Notes: a model not told the origin generated them from the letters alone. A stretch of DNA of 64,000 nucleotides from Aquella oligotrophica (GCF_002892535.1 NZ_CP024847.1:806001-870000); one strand, 5' to 3'. Counted from the first letter of the stretch, positions 26,525 to 36,658 are shown. Numbers and translations are program-made.

Positions 26525-27460
26525 ATGGCTGTATTACCTAAAATTCAGGAATTACTTGATAATGCTGTAATATTAAAGCAAAAATTGACAGCAGTTAATT
26601 TTAAACCAAATCAGACTAATGTCCGTGAAGCTCTGGCAATGATGACTGCCAAATATATGACGGATATTGATTATACCGTCTTCGCAATTGACGATACCGT
26701 ATTAAATGGTTTTTATCCTGTGCCGGTACGGACTTATGTACCAAATCTGACTAAGGCATTGCCTGTAGCGGTATTTATTCATGGTGGCGGACACATGGCT
26801 GGTGGTATCAGTGTTTATGACGGGATAGTGCGTAAGCTTGCTAAAACAACCGGACATATTATTGTGTCAGTAGATTATCGTTTAGCGCCAGAATTTGCTT
26901 ACCCCACTGGAATCGAAGATGCTAAGGCTGCGATTAGAAATGTATTTGCTATCCTTGAAGAAAGAAAAATCCAATACCTAAATAAAGATCTGACCATCAT
27001 CGGTGATAGCGCGGGTGGTGGTGTTTGTGCCTCGATTGTGATGGATAAGGAATTTGTAGCAACTCATGCGATCAAACATCAGGTTTTGATTTATCCTTCG
27101 CTTGATTACACTTGTAGTTTGCCATCGACAGATGCATTTGGTGAAGGGTATTTGCTTGAAAAATCCAAAATGCAGTATTACTTCCGAAGTTACTTCCAAA
27201 ATGGTGAGGATGCGCGGCAAGTATCGCCTTTACATGGAGAATTTTATGCTAACATGCCAAAAACAATGGTGATAGTTGCAGAATTTGATCCGCTAATTGA
27301 TGAAGGGATTCTTTATCAGAAATATGCCGCTCAGGTAGGTGTTGATTCAGAGCTTCTCAAAGTTTCGGGGGTTGTCCATGCTTATTTGATGCTTGAAAAT
27401 CTTTGTACTGATGAGTGTAATACTACCTATCAAGAGATTGCTAGCTTCTTGAATAAATAG
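26525..27460 (+). CDS. Alpha/beta hydrolase, HSL-type esterase
   Basis: A 311-aa cytoplasmic esterase of the hormone-sensitive-lipase family. The oxyanion motif HGGGHMAGG and the nucleophile elbow GDSAGGG are clear; the Asp is likely in EFDPLIDEG and the His in VVHAYL. SD AGGAGAG precedes the ATG. It follows pyrC after 32 bases and is probably the last gene of the beta-lactamase-NYN-pyrC transcript. Substrate is unknown, likely short-chain acyl esters. Confidence 0.88.
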   Translation: MAVLPKIQELLDNAVILKQKLTAVNFKPNQTNVREALAMMTAKYMTDIDYTVFAIDDTVLNGFYPVPVRTYVPNLTKALPVAVFIHGGGHMAGGISVYDGIVRKLAKTTGHIIVSVDYRLAPEFAYPTGIEDAKAAIRNVFAILEERKIQYLNKDLTIIGDSAGGGVCASIVMDKEFVATHAIKHQVLIYPSLDYTCSLPSTDAFGEGYLLEKSKMQYYFRSYFQNGEDARQVSPLHGEFYANMPKTMVIVAEFDPLIDEGILYQKYAAQVGVDSELLKVSGVVHAYLMLENLCTDECNTTYQEIASFLNK

Positions 27461-27519
27461 AAGTTGCTATGCAAATATGTATTGTTGTTATGCTTCCAAC
27501 TACTTCAAAAGGGAAAATT

Positions 27520-27602
27520 ATGAAGAAGCAACTTAAAAAATCGCATTTATGTCTTTGATAGCAGCTAATAGTTATGCTGTGGATATGATTATCAGTATTT
27601 AG
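27520..27602 (+). pseudogene. Frameshifted relic of a small secreted-protein gene
   Basis: After SD AAAAGGG a frame starts MKKQLKK and then breaks in a run of six A. Adding one base restores MKKQLKKIAFMSLIAANSYA followed by VDMIISI and a stop, a typical signal peptide with an ANSYA cleavage site and almost no mature part. This looks like the 5' remnant of an exported protein gene that lost its body and then its frame. A single-base sequencing error would explain the shift but not the missing body. Confidence 0.5.
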
Positions 27603-27630
27603 AATAGGCAGAATAATTATTCTGCCTATT
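27603..27630. terminator. Bidirectional terminator, perfect 28-base palindrome
   Basis: AATAGGCAGAATAATTATTCTGCCTATT reads the same on both strands, here split as stem 27603-27614 and 27619-27630. It separates the esterase region from the convergent phosphatase lipoprotein gene. Confidence 0.85.
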
Positions 27631-27662
27631 TCACGTGTTATTATAAGATAGATATTGAGAGT

Positions 27663-29681
27663 CTATTTTAGATTAAGGATACCAACTTTTTCTTTATAAA
27701 ATATATCTTTTGCATTTGAATTAAGCACATAAATTTTGGCGGTAACGGCATTTGCTGGTTTATTTGCAAGAGTAAATGATGGTTGAGTTCCAACATGATC
27801 TACATAGCTACCTTGAGTATTTTTAATTGTTACACCGTTAATATCTGCATAAGCAACATAAATATCATTGTAATCACCAGAATTTTTAACGGTAACTGTA
27901 TTATTAATGAAACTTGTTTCCAGTGGCTTATTCCATGCGTATGAATCGGCAGTTGGTGGAGTTCCCCAGTTTGTTTTCATCGCAGTTGAACTTGCTGCAA
28001 TTACACTATTCCACCAGCTATCAGTGTTGATGAAGCTATATGGAGCAGCGTAATTACTATTATTGGCTGTAGTTTCATATTTACTAAATATGGCTGGGAA
28101 AGTTGGCATTACATTTGAATACTGCCAGTCTTTCTGTTTGAATATATTTGAGTCCCCGCTCCATTTGATTAACCCATAATGTAATACTTCTGCCACTTCT
28201 TTTTTGGCATCTGTTTCATTGATCGTTGCTGCTGCTTTAGCTAGATATGAATGTAATAAATACCACGCACTAGTAAATCCAGTACGATCCATGCCCTGGG
28301 CGCAATGGATATAATAAATTGTTGGGATATTGGTATTACGTGCATCATTGTACATTTCTTCGTCAATTAATCTTCTAGTGTTGGTTAATTTGGCATCACT
28401 CTGTGGATTATCATGGAAAGATATCTGTGTAATAATATTATAAGTAGTATTGTCTGTATCAGTAAAAGCACTTGAATGCTCAATGGTTGGAGTCATTGGC
28501 ATTCCTTTATTTCCATCATATTTAGCTTTTAGCTCATCTTCACCACTCAAGCTTGCAAATAGTTTAGCCTCATTATCATTTCCATCACCAACAATTACAT
28601 CGACAAAACGGAATGTCTGACCTGAGACACTAGAATTGAAATCTTTGCTGAATGCTACCGGATCAGCCTGACGAATTGTATTCATAACATTTCTCATGAA
28701 ATCACCATTAAGTGATTGAACCCCAGATAAGGTAGCGCCACGTACTACAAAGCTTACTTTATCACCTGCTGCATTGTATTCAGGGTAAACTGTAGATAAG
28801 ACATACTTATTACTAATGCTATCTGTTTTTGAGTTTGGATCTTGAACGTTCACACTTGCAACCATCACCGGGTTATAAGTATATTTACCATTATTGTCAG
28901 TAATTTGTTTACGGTCATTAACCTGAATCGCAACCTGACCATATTTGAGACTGGTTACTTTAATTTCACAATCTGGGATGCTTTTTGTCAGATTACAACT
29001 ATCACGATCAAGTTTGACGATCTCATTGCTATTATCTAAGCCAAGATTTAGCGTTACATTATTATCACTTACCAAGCTATTTTTTAGACTTAGTTTTAGT
29101 GTAGTGGTTTGCCCGATACCATTCATGCTAACCCCGCTTTTATCGAAAGAGATTTCTCCGTATTGACTACTTGGTGTTGGCGTAGGGGCTGGAGCTGGCG
29201 TAGGAGTTGGCGTAGGTGTGGCAGCACTAACTTTTATTTCTGTAGGTGTAATCGTATAAGTGTTTGCTTGTTGTGGATCGGTAACTGTTGCGACTAATTG
29301 AGTAGAGCCTGGATTAACTCCGGCAACGGTAACTTTACAGCTATTATTTGTATCGGAAAATGTGCAATCTCCAGTTGACTTGTAAAAATTAGCGATACTA
29401 CTATCTTTTACAGCAATTTTTACACTTAAATTAGTAACGCCACTGCTACCTTTTAATCCTAGCGTAATTTCCTGACGGCTGCTCGAAGTGGCTTTTAAGC
29501 CAATTTGTGGAAAATTAAAAGCTAATGTTCCAGGAGTGGCAGCTAGCTGATTACTTGAGCGTTGTGTTAAGGCCCCAGCCCCCGTAGCTGTTGCAGTTCC
29601 TGAGCCATTATTACAAGCAGCCAAAGAGATGCTCGCAATAATTGTTATAACTATAAGCTTTTTATTTAAACATGTTTTCAT
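27663..29681 (-). CDS. Lipoprotein with Ig-like domains and a CX5R phosphatase domain
   Basis: A 672-aa predicted lipoprotein (lipobox LAAC, Cys23). Order: low-complexity linker; Ig-like domain about 50-152; Pro-Thr-Ala linker 154-170; second Ig-like domain about 173-282; then a phosphatase-like domain about 290-580 with the P-loop IHCAQGMDRTG (Cys460, Arg466); and a C-terminal beta-rich stretch. HCxxGxDRTG is the cysteine-phosphatase loop; the Asp before Arg recalls MptpB-type and lipid phosphatases rather than classical tyrosine phosphatases. The general acid cannot be assigned by eye. An exported, tethered phosphatase might act on host or prey phospholipids, or on phytate. Function is inference. 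Confidence 0.8.
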   Translation of the reverse strand: MKTCLNKKLIVITIIASISLAACNNGSGTATATGAGALTQRSSNQLAATPGTLAFNFPQIGLKATSSSRQEITLGLKGSSGVTNLSVKIAVKDSSIANFYKSTGDCTFSDTNNSCKVTVAGVNPGSTQLVATVTDPQQANTYTITPTEIKVSAATPTPTPTPAPAPTPTPSSQYGEISFDKSGVSMNGIGQTTTLKLSLKNSLVSDNNVTLNLGLDNSNEIVKLDRDSCNLTKSIPDCEIKVTSLKYGQVAIQVNDRKQITDNNGKYTYNPVMVASVNVQDPNSKTDSISNKYVLSTVYPEYNAAGDKVSFVVRGATLSGVQSLNGDFMRNVMNTIRQADPVAFSKDFNSSVSGQTFRFVDVIVGDGNDNEAKLFASLSGEDELKAKYDGNKGMPMTPTIEHSSAFTDTDNTTYNIITQISFHDNPQSDAKLTNTRRLIDEEMYNDARNTNIPTIYYIHCAQGMDRTGFTSAWYLLHSYLAKAAATINETDAKKEVAEVLHYGLIKWSGDSNIFKQKDWQYSNVMPTFPAIFSKYETTANNSNYAAPYSFINTDSWWNSVIAASSTAMKTNWGTPPTADSYAWNKPLETSFINNTVTVKNSGDYNDIYVAYADINGVTIKNTQGSYVDHVGTQPSFTLANKPANAVTAKIYVLNSNAKDIFYKEKVGILNLK

Positions 29682-29815
29682 AAAAGATTTCCCTTGATCT
29701 GATTTTAGAATAAGGGATTATATCCAGATGAAATATGTTTGACAATCTGCCAAAATGGCAGTGTACAGGTAACTATAGATAAAATTTTAGTAAATAAGCT
29801 TTAGTTTGTGATGAT

Positions 29816-30382
29816 TTAGGCTTTAGGTAATGTTACGCCAACTTGTCCCATATATTTTCCGTTACGATCTTTGTACGAAACATCACATTCTTCATCTGAC
29901 TCAAAGAATAATACTTGAGCCACGCCTTCGTTGGCATAGATTTTTGCTGGTAATGGAGTTGTGTTACTAAACTCTAGGGTTACGTATCCTTCCCATTCTG
30001 GTTCAAATGGTGTAACATTAACAATTATTCCGCAGCGAGCATATGTTGATTTGCCTAGGCATACTGTCAGGATATTGCGTGGAATCCTGAAGTACTCAAC
30101 TGTTCTTGCCAAGGCAAACGAGTTTGGCGGAATTATGCAATAGTCTGCATTGACTTCAACAAAATTTTTGGGATCAAAATTTTTTGGGTCAACAATAGTG
30201 CTATTTATATTAGTAAAGATTTTAAATTCATTGGCACAGCGAATATCATAGCCATAGCTGGAGGTTCCAAAAGAAATTACCTTTTGTCCATTTATTTGTT
30301 TTATTTGATTGGGCTCAAATGGTTCTATCATTCCATTGGCTTCCGCCATTTTTCTAATCCACTTATCTGATTTTATTGACAT
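29816..30382 (-). CDS. dcd: dCTP deaminase
   Basis: A 188-aa trimeric enzyme converting dCTP to dUTP for thymidylate synthesis. Family motifs: [47 protein letters not shown], and [18 protein letters not shown] with the catalytic Glu. Length is typical. It lies 16 bases after a small lipoprotein gene and is the last gene of the hpt-to-dcd minus-strand run. Confidence 0.96.
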   Translation of the reverse strand: MSIKSDKWIRKMAEANGMIEPFEPNQIKQINGQKVISFGTSSYGYDIRCANEFKIFTNINSTIVDPKNFDPKNFVEVNADYCIIPPNSFALARTVEYFRIPRNILTVCLGKSTYARCGIIVNVTPFEPEWEGYVTLEFSNTTPLPAKIYANEGVAQVLFFESDEECDVSYKDRNGKYMGQVGVTLPKA

Positions 30383-30398
30383 TATATAATCCTGATAT

Positions 30399-30872
30399 TT
30401 AATTTTTGAGTGTTATTTCTACGGCTTGTCCAGGTTTGATCCCTAATTTTGGATCGCATGGTGTGTTTGCTGTCCGGCTACCGATACTTAAAATTGACTG
30501 ATTTAATTCAAGTGATCTGTAGTCGTAATAAACTTCTTGCCATGATACTTGACAGGTTTTTCCATCATTAGTATAGACTCCGGTAATTAATGCATTCTGT
30601 GGTAAAACAAGTAAGTTACCTGGTACTGAGCGAATGTCCTGAGTGATTCTAAATGCTGCAGAGTTAACTACTTTTGGCTGCGATGGATTAGGTATATCCA
30701 TTGGTACTAGATCAACAGCATGGATAACGGTGCCAGACTCAAGTAAATCAATTCTCAAGCTTACTTTTTGTGGGCTTGGAGCTTGAGGACTTTGGAATAA
30801 TCCACAGCCAGCCAGACTTGCAATTGATGTCAACATGATGATTTTTAAGTAAAGGTTCTTTCTGGTGATCAA
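30399..30872 (-). CDS. Small lipoprotein of unknown function
   Basis: A 157-aa predicted lipoprotein with lipobox LAGC (Cys23). A TTG start at 30872 is chosen because AGAGGGG lies 7 bases upstream; the ATG at 30836 has no ribosome site and would cut the signal peptide. The mature part is beta-rich with two Cys (KTCQVSW, NTPCDPK) that could form a disulfide. I do not recognise the family. It sits between tilS and dcd. Confidence 0.7.
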   Translation of the reverse strand: MITRKNLYLKIIMLTSIASLAGCGLFQSPQAPSPQKVSLRIDLLESGTVIHAVDLVPMDIPNPSQPKVVNSAAFRITQDIRSVPGNLLVLPQNALITGVYTNDGKTCQVSWQEVYYDYRSLELNQSILSIGSRTANTPCDPKLGIKPGQAVEITLKN

Positions 30873-30967
30873 GGTATAACCCCTCTAAGAAAAATAATAC
30901 ATTAATGCGTAATTATATTACATTTCCTCAAATATACTGGGTGTAAATCAAGGCTATACTTTAAAAG

Positions 30968-31942
30968 TTAGATATCGGTAATTGCTATTTGACTTTTGAT
31001 CCTGATTATTTTTTTTTGGGAGCCAAGTAATAAGCTAGGATGTCGATCTGGAGCTGCGTTTAATATTTGAAGTCTAAACTCTTCAAGCTGTCGTTGGCTT
31101 GGTAATGGCAAATTTTCTGACTTGATGAAATATGCAAGTAGAGCTTGTTGTCGTAATAATGTAAGTTTTGCAAATTTCTCAATCAAAAGTGTTTTATTTT
31201 CACTAAGACAAGAATTAAGATCATTCTTTAGGTATTCATCCGTAAGGGCAGTATTTTTCTGAATTGAGACTAGGCTATTTAAAAATTTTTTCTTTATAAA
31301 TGGATCAAAGTGCACTAGCTTAGGGATAATTTGATTACGGAGAAAATTGCGTAAATAGGCGTTGTTTGTATTACTTTCGTCTTCAATGTGTTGTAGATTA
31401 TTCGTGTTGGCAAAATTCATAATTTCGCTTTTATCCAAATTTAAAAGTGGTCGCCAATAAATTTGATTCGATTTTGTCATGATCTCATTCATTGCTGCAA
31501 TATTATGGATGTCACTACCCCGTGCTAATTGGATGAGCATTGTTTCAATCAGATCATCCTGATGGTGGGCAAGTACAATAATAGAGTTTTTTAGTTTTGA
31601 ATATTCATTATAGCGTTCAATTCTGGCTGTATTTTCAAGACCTTCGCCCGGAGTTTTTACTATTTTGAGTCGAGCTACAGTTAATGGAATTTTCAGATTG
31701 ATACAGAGCTTTTTACAGAAATCTTCCCATCTGTCTGAATTTTCAGAAATTCCATGATTAACATGAATTGCTGAGAGGTGTATTGGCTTGATTTGACAGG
31801 CTTTTGCCATTAGATGAGCTAAAACAACAGAATCAACTCCACCACTTAATCCCACAGTATAATGTAAATGACCGTCAAAATCTGACGGCCATTTTTCAAT
31901 AAGCATTTCAAGAAGATCTGAATAATTTTTATGCATTTTCAA
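30968..31942 (-). CDS. tilS: tRNA(Ile)-lysidine synthetase
   Basis: A 324-aa enzyme that modifies C34 of tRNA-Ile(CAU) to lysidine so it reads AUA. The N-type ATP pyrophosphatase loop is [14 protein letters not shown], followed by HVNHG and [20 protein letters not shown]. At 324 aa it is shorter than the E. coli enzyme (432 aa) and seems to lack most of the C-terminal domain. Its start overlaps the accA end by 14 bases, an accA-tilS arrangement known in betaproteobacteria. Confidence 0.93.
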   Translation of the reverse strand: MKMHKNYSDLLEMLIEKWPSDFDGHLHYTVGLSGGVDSVVLAHLMAKACQIKPIHLSAIHVNHGISENSDRWEDFCKKLCINLKIPLTVARLKIVKTPGEGLENTARIERYNEYSKLKNSIIVLAHHQDDLIETMLIQLARGSDIHNIAAMNEIMTKSNQIYWRPLLNLDKSEIMNFANTNNLQHIEDESNTNNAYLRNFLRNQIIPKLVHFDPFIKKKFLNSLVSIQKNTALTDEYLKNDLNSCLSENKTLLIEKFAKLTLLRQQALLAYFIKSENLPLPSQRQLEEFRLQILNAAPDRHPSLLLGSQKKIIRIKSQIAITDI

Positions 31943-32894
31943 GTTTAAATTTACCGTAGCTCATTATACGTTCAAAACGGCGTTCAATAAGCTGTTCTTT
32001 ATTAAGTTCTTTAAGCTTTTTCAGGTGATCTTTAAGACTACGCTTCATTTTGGACATCATTTCTTCATGATTGGAGTGAGCGCCTCCCAAAGGTTCATTA
32101 ATGATGCTATCAATTAATCCTAAGCCTTTTAAGCGATCGGCGGTAATACCCAATATTTCAGCCGCCTGATTAGCTTTGGTTGCATCTTTCCATAGTATGG
32201 AAGCGCAGCCTTCAGGTGAAATTACTGAGTAAATAGAGTACTGTAGCATATTTACCTGATCGCCTACGGCAATAGCCAAGGCACCACCAGAGCCACCTTC
32301 ACCAATTACGGTACAAATGATAGGCACCGATAAATTTGCCATTTCATAAAGGTTTTTCCCAATCGCTTCTGATTGCCCACGCTCTTCAGCACCAATTCCT
32401 GGGTATGCACCAGGTGTATCCACAAAAGTAATGATTGGTATATTAAATTTCTCTGCAAGAAGCATTAGTCGCAAAGCTTTGCGATAGCCTTCTGGTCTTG
32501 GCATTCCAAAATTTCGTTCCAAATTTTCTTTTGTGTCGCGCCCTTTCTGATGTCCAATAACCATAATTGATTGCTCGCCAAATTTAGCCAGTCCACCAAT
32601 TATTGATTTATCATCAGCAAAGTGTCTATCACCATGAAGTTCAACAAAATCAGTAAAGAGGCTGGCAATGTAATCCAATGTTCGAGGACGCTGTTGGTGG
32701 CGTGCAACTTGAGAAATTTCCCATGCTCCAAGTTTTTCATAGGTTTCTTTGGTTAAATCAACGAGTTTTGCCTGCAATTGTTCAATTTCTGATTCAATAT
32801 TAACTGAGGAGTCATCCTGTACCTTGCGTAGCTCCTCTATTTTATTACTGAGTTCAGCAATAGGTTTTTCAAATTCAAGAAAATGTCTCTTCAT
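31929..32894 (-). CDS. accA: Acetyl-CoA carboxylase carboxyltransferase subunit alpha
   Basis: A 321-aa subunit of the carboxyltransferase that transfers the carboxyl group from biotin to acetyl-CoA, the first step of fatty acid synthesis. Typical are the N-terminal coiled segment ([17 protein letters not shown]), [40 protein letters not shown], and [11 protein letters not shown]. Full length. It works with AccD and the AccBC biotin subunits, not in this window. Confidence 0.97.
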   Translation of the reverse strand: MKRHFLEFEKPIAELSNKIEELRKVQDDSSVNIESEIEQLQAKLVDLTKETYEKLGAWEISQVARHQQRPRTLDYIASLFTDFVELHGDRHFADDKSIIGGLAKFGEQSIMVIGHQKGRDTKENLERNFGMPRPEGYRKALRLMLLAEKFNIPIITFVDTPGAYPGIGAEERGQSEAIGKNLYEMANLSVPIICTVIGEGGSGGALAIAVGDQVNMLQYSIYSVISPEGCASILWKDATKANQAAEILGITADRLKGLGLIDSIINEPLGGAHSNHEEMMSKMKRSLKDHLKKLKELNKEQLIERRFERIMSYGKFKLENA

Positions 32895-32920
32895 AAATAA
32901 AATGTTCCTGTATAAAATAT

Positions 32921-33412
32921 TCAGTTTCCACCAAGTTGTTTGGTGAGGATGTCAATATTCTTTTCATGCTCGGTTACGGCATCTTGTAATGCTTTCATCC
33001 TTGCCTGATATTGATCCGGATTATTCTTTTCACTATCTAACTTTGTTTGTTTTCCGGCTTCCAGTGCTTTTTGCGCATCATCTAGCGCTTGTTTCTCGTG
33101 TTCAAGCTCCTCGCTTAGTATCTGGTTACGTCCTACTTCGTTTGTTCCTAGGTTTTGGGTTCTAGCTGTGCTGGTGTTCTTAGCTTTCTTAATAGTCGCG
33201 GGTGTTGTATAGCCTGCGGCATTATAATCGTTTTTCGTCATGGGGGACGCATAAACTGTAATTGGTGGTAAATTAACCTTTTTGGCACCTTTCACAGGTT
33301 TATTACTAAATACTGTAGTACCATTTTTATCTACATACTGGTATATATCATCCGCATTTGCCAGAGTGTAAATTGAAAGAAAAAGTACAATTTTAGCGGC
33401 TCGCATAGCCAT
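32921..33412 (-). CDS. DUF4124-domain exported protein
   Basis: A 163-aa exported protein. After a signal peptide (to about TLANA) it has the DUF4124 pattern [23 protein letters not shown], common in betaproteobacterial and gammaproteobacterial envelope proteins. The C-terminal half (about 95-160) is a charged coiled coil ending LTKQLGGN. Function unknown. It starts 3 bases past the stop of the AmpE/CobD-like gene and precedes accA by 26 bases, so all lie in one operon. Confidence 0.82.
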   Translation of the reverse strand: MAMRAAKIVLFLSIYTLANADDIYQYVDKNGTTVFSNKPVKGAKKVNLPPITVYASPMTKNDYNAAGYTTPATIKKAKNTSTARTQNLGTNEVGRNQILSEELEHEKQALDDAQKALEAGKQTKLDSEKNNPDQYQARMKALQDAVTEHEKNIDILTKQLGGN

Positions 33413-33415
33413 ATA

Positions 33416-34252
33416 TCAGATTAAATGCACAATGGAAACAACTGTTACCGCTAAAATAAAGAAAATCCCACTACGATATAACAATGCAACTACAAAATCT
33501 ACTACTTTAGGATTGAAGAGATTATTGGAATTACGTAAATGTGCGAAATCTTCATTTTCTTCAATTGCCTGACTATTTTTAAATTTATCCTTGCCAATTG
33601 CAATAAAAGCAACCTCATTGAGTACTGTTTCAAGGAAATAAAAGCTTAGTTTGAAATTCTTTTTTTGTTCCAGTACGTAATGCATTACTTCTTCAAAATC
33701 ACCAGCTGCAGCAATCAAGATAAATAGTGCGGTATAGGGAACTACATTTAACCAAAACAGCATTTTATCGACAACAACGGTATAAACAACTGAGTCTTTG
33801 CCCTTTTCGCGCAATTTTTTACCCATTATTGTAAGTGCAAGATAGCAAATTGCACCAAGCGATGATGGCAAAACTACAAACCAGAAAGTTGTAGCGAAGA
33901 ACCTTGTTGCATAAGTCTGAACAAACTGTTGAAAATCACTTCCTGGGTTTGCCTGTTTAGCTTCTTCTTTCCAACCAAGCAAATCAGAACATAAGATAAA
34001 TAAAAAGCAGTTTATTACAAAATAAATGACATGGTGCTTATGATACAGTAAAAGCATTAGGATGATGGTGACTACCAAAAAAGGTATAATTGCATAAATA
34101 AAATTTATGCGAATGGCTCTTACGCTTTCAAATTCTTTATTGGTAAACAGGTTGGTGTATGCTTCCATTTTTTCGTTAAACCACGAGCGTAATTTGCTTA
34201 AAAGTTTTTGTTGCTCAAGAAATAGTGTCAGAAATATAGCCAGAAATGACAT
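33416..34252 (-). CDS. AmpE/CobD-like inner-membrane protein
   Basis: A 278-aa membrane protein with about four or five transmembrane segments (clear ones at roughly 53-72, 76-92, 126-150, 175-195 and 257-277). It resembles the CobD/CbiB-AmpE superfamily members found in betaproteobacteria beside cell-wall or core genes. No other cobalamin genes are nearby, so a role in B12 synthesis is unlikely; an AmpE-like sensor role is possible. Located between hpt and DUF4124 genes, likely co-transcribed. Confidence 0.6.
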   Translation of the reverse strand: MSFLAIFLTLFLEQQKLLSKLRSWFNEKMEAYTNLFTNKEFESVRAIRINFIYAIIPFLVVTIILMLLLYHKHHVIYFVINCFLFILCSDLLGWKEEAKQANPGSDFQQFVQTYATRFFATTFWFVVLPSSLGAICYLALTIMGKKLREKGKDSVVYTVVVDKMLFWLNVVPYTALFILIAAAGDFEEVMHYVLEQKKNFKLSFYFLETVLNEVAFIAIGKDKFKNSQAIEENEDFAHLRNSNNLFNPKVVDFVVALLYRSGIFFILAVTVVSIVHLI

Positions 34253-34272
34253 GGTTGCACCTATAAATTTGC

Positions 34273-34827
34273 TTAATTATTATATACGTGAATTTGAGGG
34301 ATATTACGATTTATTTCGAAGATATCCATTCCAAAGCCAAACAGAAAATGGTTTGGAGCAGATACCCCAACATGGTCTGCATATACTGGCTTTTCCTTAT
34401 TTATTTCTTTGTTGACTAAAACAACAACTTTACAGTTCTTGGCTCCCATATTCATCAAGAAACGCTTTATTTCTGCGATTGTATAGCCTTCATCTAGAAT
34501 GTCATCGATGATGTAAATTGATTTTCCGTTAATAAGTTCCTGCTTTGGCTGGCGATACCAAGTGATGTGCGTACCTCCATATAACGCATCTCCGTAGCGT
34601 GATGCATGGATATAATCGCAAAGGATTGGGTTTTTTAGTCTTTTTGTCAATTCGGCAGCAAACATCATTCCACCATTCATGACTGTTAAGAAGACCGGCA
34701 GCTCGCCTTGGATTTCTGCATCAATAGTAGCAGCCATTTTATCAATCACATTCGAGAGCTCTGCCTCAGTATAAAGGATAGAAGAATTACTAATTATTTC
34801 CTGCGCTTTATTATAATCTAATTGCAT
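34273..34827 (-). CDS. hpt: Hypoxanthine-guanine phosphoribosyltransferase
   Basis: A 184-aa purine salvage enzyme joining hypoxanthine or guanine to PRPP. The PRPP loop is IYIIDDILDEGYT, preceded by VMNGGMMFAAEL; the C-terminal PNHFLFGFGMD fits base recognition. The SD GAGGG lies upstream of the ATG. It is the first gene of the minus-strand run towards dcd. Confidence 0.93.
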   Translation of the reverse strand: MQLDYNKAQEIISNSSILYTEAELSNVIDKMAATIDAEIQGELPVFLTVMNGGMMFAAELTKRLKNPILCDYIHASRYGDALYGGTHITWYRQPKQELINGKSIYIIDDILDEGYTIAEIKRFLMNMGAKNCKVVVLVNKEINKEKPVYADHVGVSAPNHFLFGFGMDIFEINRNIPQIHVYNN

Positions 34828-35133
34828 GTAGCCCTCATGTGTATTAAAATGTATGCTTGTATTGATTTATTCAAACGTACTGTCATTGTTTAAAATTTTG
34901 ACCTAAGTAATTTTCCGGTTAAATGCATGATCTTAAGGTTATACAGATCATCAAATATCGCCCCTTATCACAATTATGTAGATAGATTTTTACAGAAGGA
35001 GCACGATAATCCAATTGTGTTGGCATAGGCTAAGCACTGGCTGGATTAGCTGATATATAACCCCTCTATTGTAGCAAAAAAAACAGTAGTCAACAACAAA
35101 ATGTAGTAAATATTATAAATGGAACGAAAGTTT
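34828..35133. other. Divergent intergenic region hpt / gpmI
   Basis: About 300 bases between divergent genes, so promoters for both should lie here. A perfect interrupted palindrome ATGATCT (34927-34933) / AGATCAT (34945-34951) is present and could be a regulator site. A possible gpmI -10 is tatata near 35054. I see no gene. Confidence 0.5.
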
Positions 35134-36654
35134 ATGAAAAAAGTTTTGCTGGTTATTCTGGATGGTTTTGGGATTCGCCATGATGATGATTTTAATGCGG
35201 TAAATGGTGCTAATAAACCAAATTTACTCAAATATATGCAAAATAATGCATTTGGCACAATAAATGCATCCGAGGAGTTTGTTGGGCTACCTAAAGGACA
35301 GTTTGGGAATTCTGAAGTTGGGCATCTTAATTTGGGGGCTGGCAGAATCATTCGTCAAGATATAACCAAGATAGACTATGAGATTGAAACCGGAGACTTT
35401 TATAAAAATCCGGCTTTTTTAGAAGCTTTTGCAAAAGCTAAATCTGGTAATTTACACATACTAGGTTTATTGTCAGATGGTGGAGTACATTCACATCAAA
35501 CACATATTGAAGAATTAGTTAAGCTTGCTAGTCAACAAGAAAATATTACGACTATTTGGTTACACCTATTTTTAGATGGTCGAGATACGCCGCCACAAAG
35601 TGCTGAAAGGTTCATTACTAGACTTGAGGAATATATAATCAATAATCCAAAAGCTAAAATTGCAACAATTTGTGGTCGTTATTACGCAATGGACAGAGAT
35701 AAAAGATGGGATCGTGTTGAACTTGCCTATAATGCTCTTACCTTTGCAATTGGTGATGCTACTCATTCAACGCCAGTATCTGCATTATTGGCTTCATATG
35801 GGCAAGGGGTTAATGATGAATTTGTAAAACCAGCTATTTTTAATGGTTATTCAGGAATCAAAGCTCATGATGCCATTATTTTTGCTAATTTTCGCGCTGA
35901 TCGGGCAATTCAGCTAACCGATGCTTTTGTCGGAAAAGATTTTAACCAATTTAAACGAATGGATGGCGAACTTGGTGCTTATGTCTCAATGACTCGTTAT
36001 AGCGATAAATTTGATTGTCTTGTTGCCTATCCGCCTGTTGCAATTAAAAACACTCTAGGTGAGTATATCAGTTCCCTAGGTTATAAGCAGCTAAGAATTG
36101 CAGAAACAGAAAAATATCCACATGTTACCTATTTCTTTAATGGCGGTGCCCAACAGCCATTTGCTGGCGAAGAGAGAATCCTTGTTGATTCACCTAAAGA
36201 GGTTGCAACCTACGATCTAAAACCTGAAATGAGTCTACCGCAAGTTGCTGAGAAACTTGTTGCGGCAATTAAATCTGATCAATATCAGTTGATTATTAGT
36301 AATTTTGCAAATGGTGACATGGTTGGACATACTGGCAATTATGCGGCAAGTATTAATGCGGTGGAAGCATTAGATAAGTATTTGGGAATAGTTGTTGATG
36401 CTATGCTCGCTCAGGGTGGCGAAATTCTTATTGTTGCTGATCATGGTAATTGTGAGGAAATGTTTGATTATGATAGTAATCAACCGCATACGCAGCATAC
36501 AACCAATTTGGTACCCTGCATTTATATCGGGAGAAATGCTAAAATTTGTGAAGGGGGAGCACTTAAAGATGTAGCTCCAACACTTCTTGCCATGATGGGG
36601 GTTGCAAAGCCACCTGAAATGACGGGTGAAAGTTTGGTTGAGTTTATTGGATAA
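35134..36654 (+). CDS. gpmI: 2,3-bisphosphoglycerate-independent phosphoglycerate mutase
   Basis: A 506-aa glycolytic enzyme interconverting 3- and 2-phosphoglycerate with two Mn ions. Seen: VLLVILDGFG at the start, GNSEVGHLNLGAGR with the phosphoserine nucleophile (Ser60), DGRDTPP, and the second metal motif DHGNCEEM near the end. I chose the ATG at 35134, where the family normally starts; an ATG 15 bases upstream is possible. envC follows after 4 bases, an arrangement common in proteobacteria. Confidence 0.96.
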   Translation: MKKVLLVILDGFGIRHDDDFNAVNGANKPNLLKYMQNNAFGTINASEEFVGLPKGQFGNSEVGHLNLGAGRIIRQDITKIDYEIETGDFYKNPAFLEAFAKAKSGNLHILGLLSDGGVHSHQTHIEELVKLASQQENITTIWLHLFLDGRDTPPQSAERFITRLEEYIINNPKAKIATICGRYYAMDRDKRWDRVELAYNALTFAIGDATHSTPVSALLASYGQGVNDEFVKPAIFNGYSGIKAHDAIIFANFRADRAIQLTDAFVGKDFNQFKRMDGELGAYVSMTRYSDKFDCLVAYPPVAIKNTLGEYISSLGYKQLRIAETEKYPHVTYFFNGGAQQPFAGEERILVDSPKEVATYDLKPEMSLPQVAEKLVAAIKSDQYQLIISNFANGDMVGHTGNYAASINAVEALDKYLGIVVDAMLAQGGEILIVADHGNCEEMFDYDSNQPHTQHTTNLVPCIYIGRNAKICEGGALKDVAPTLLAMMGVAKPPEMTGESLVEFIG

Positions 36655-36658
36655 AAGA

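Noticed and set aside
29180-29225. Tandem repeat of Pro-Thr/Ala codons (also 21896-21945)
   Set aside because: These are coding repeats for Pro-Thr linkers in lipoproteins, not a CRISPR or satellite.
28842-29297. Plus-strand open frames of 62-73 codons
   Set aside because: They are antisense to the phosphatase lipoprotein gene and lack ribosome sites.
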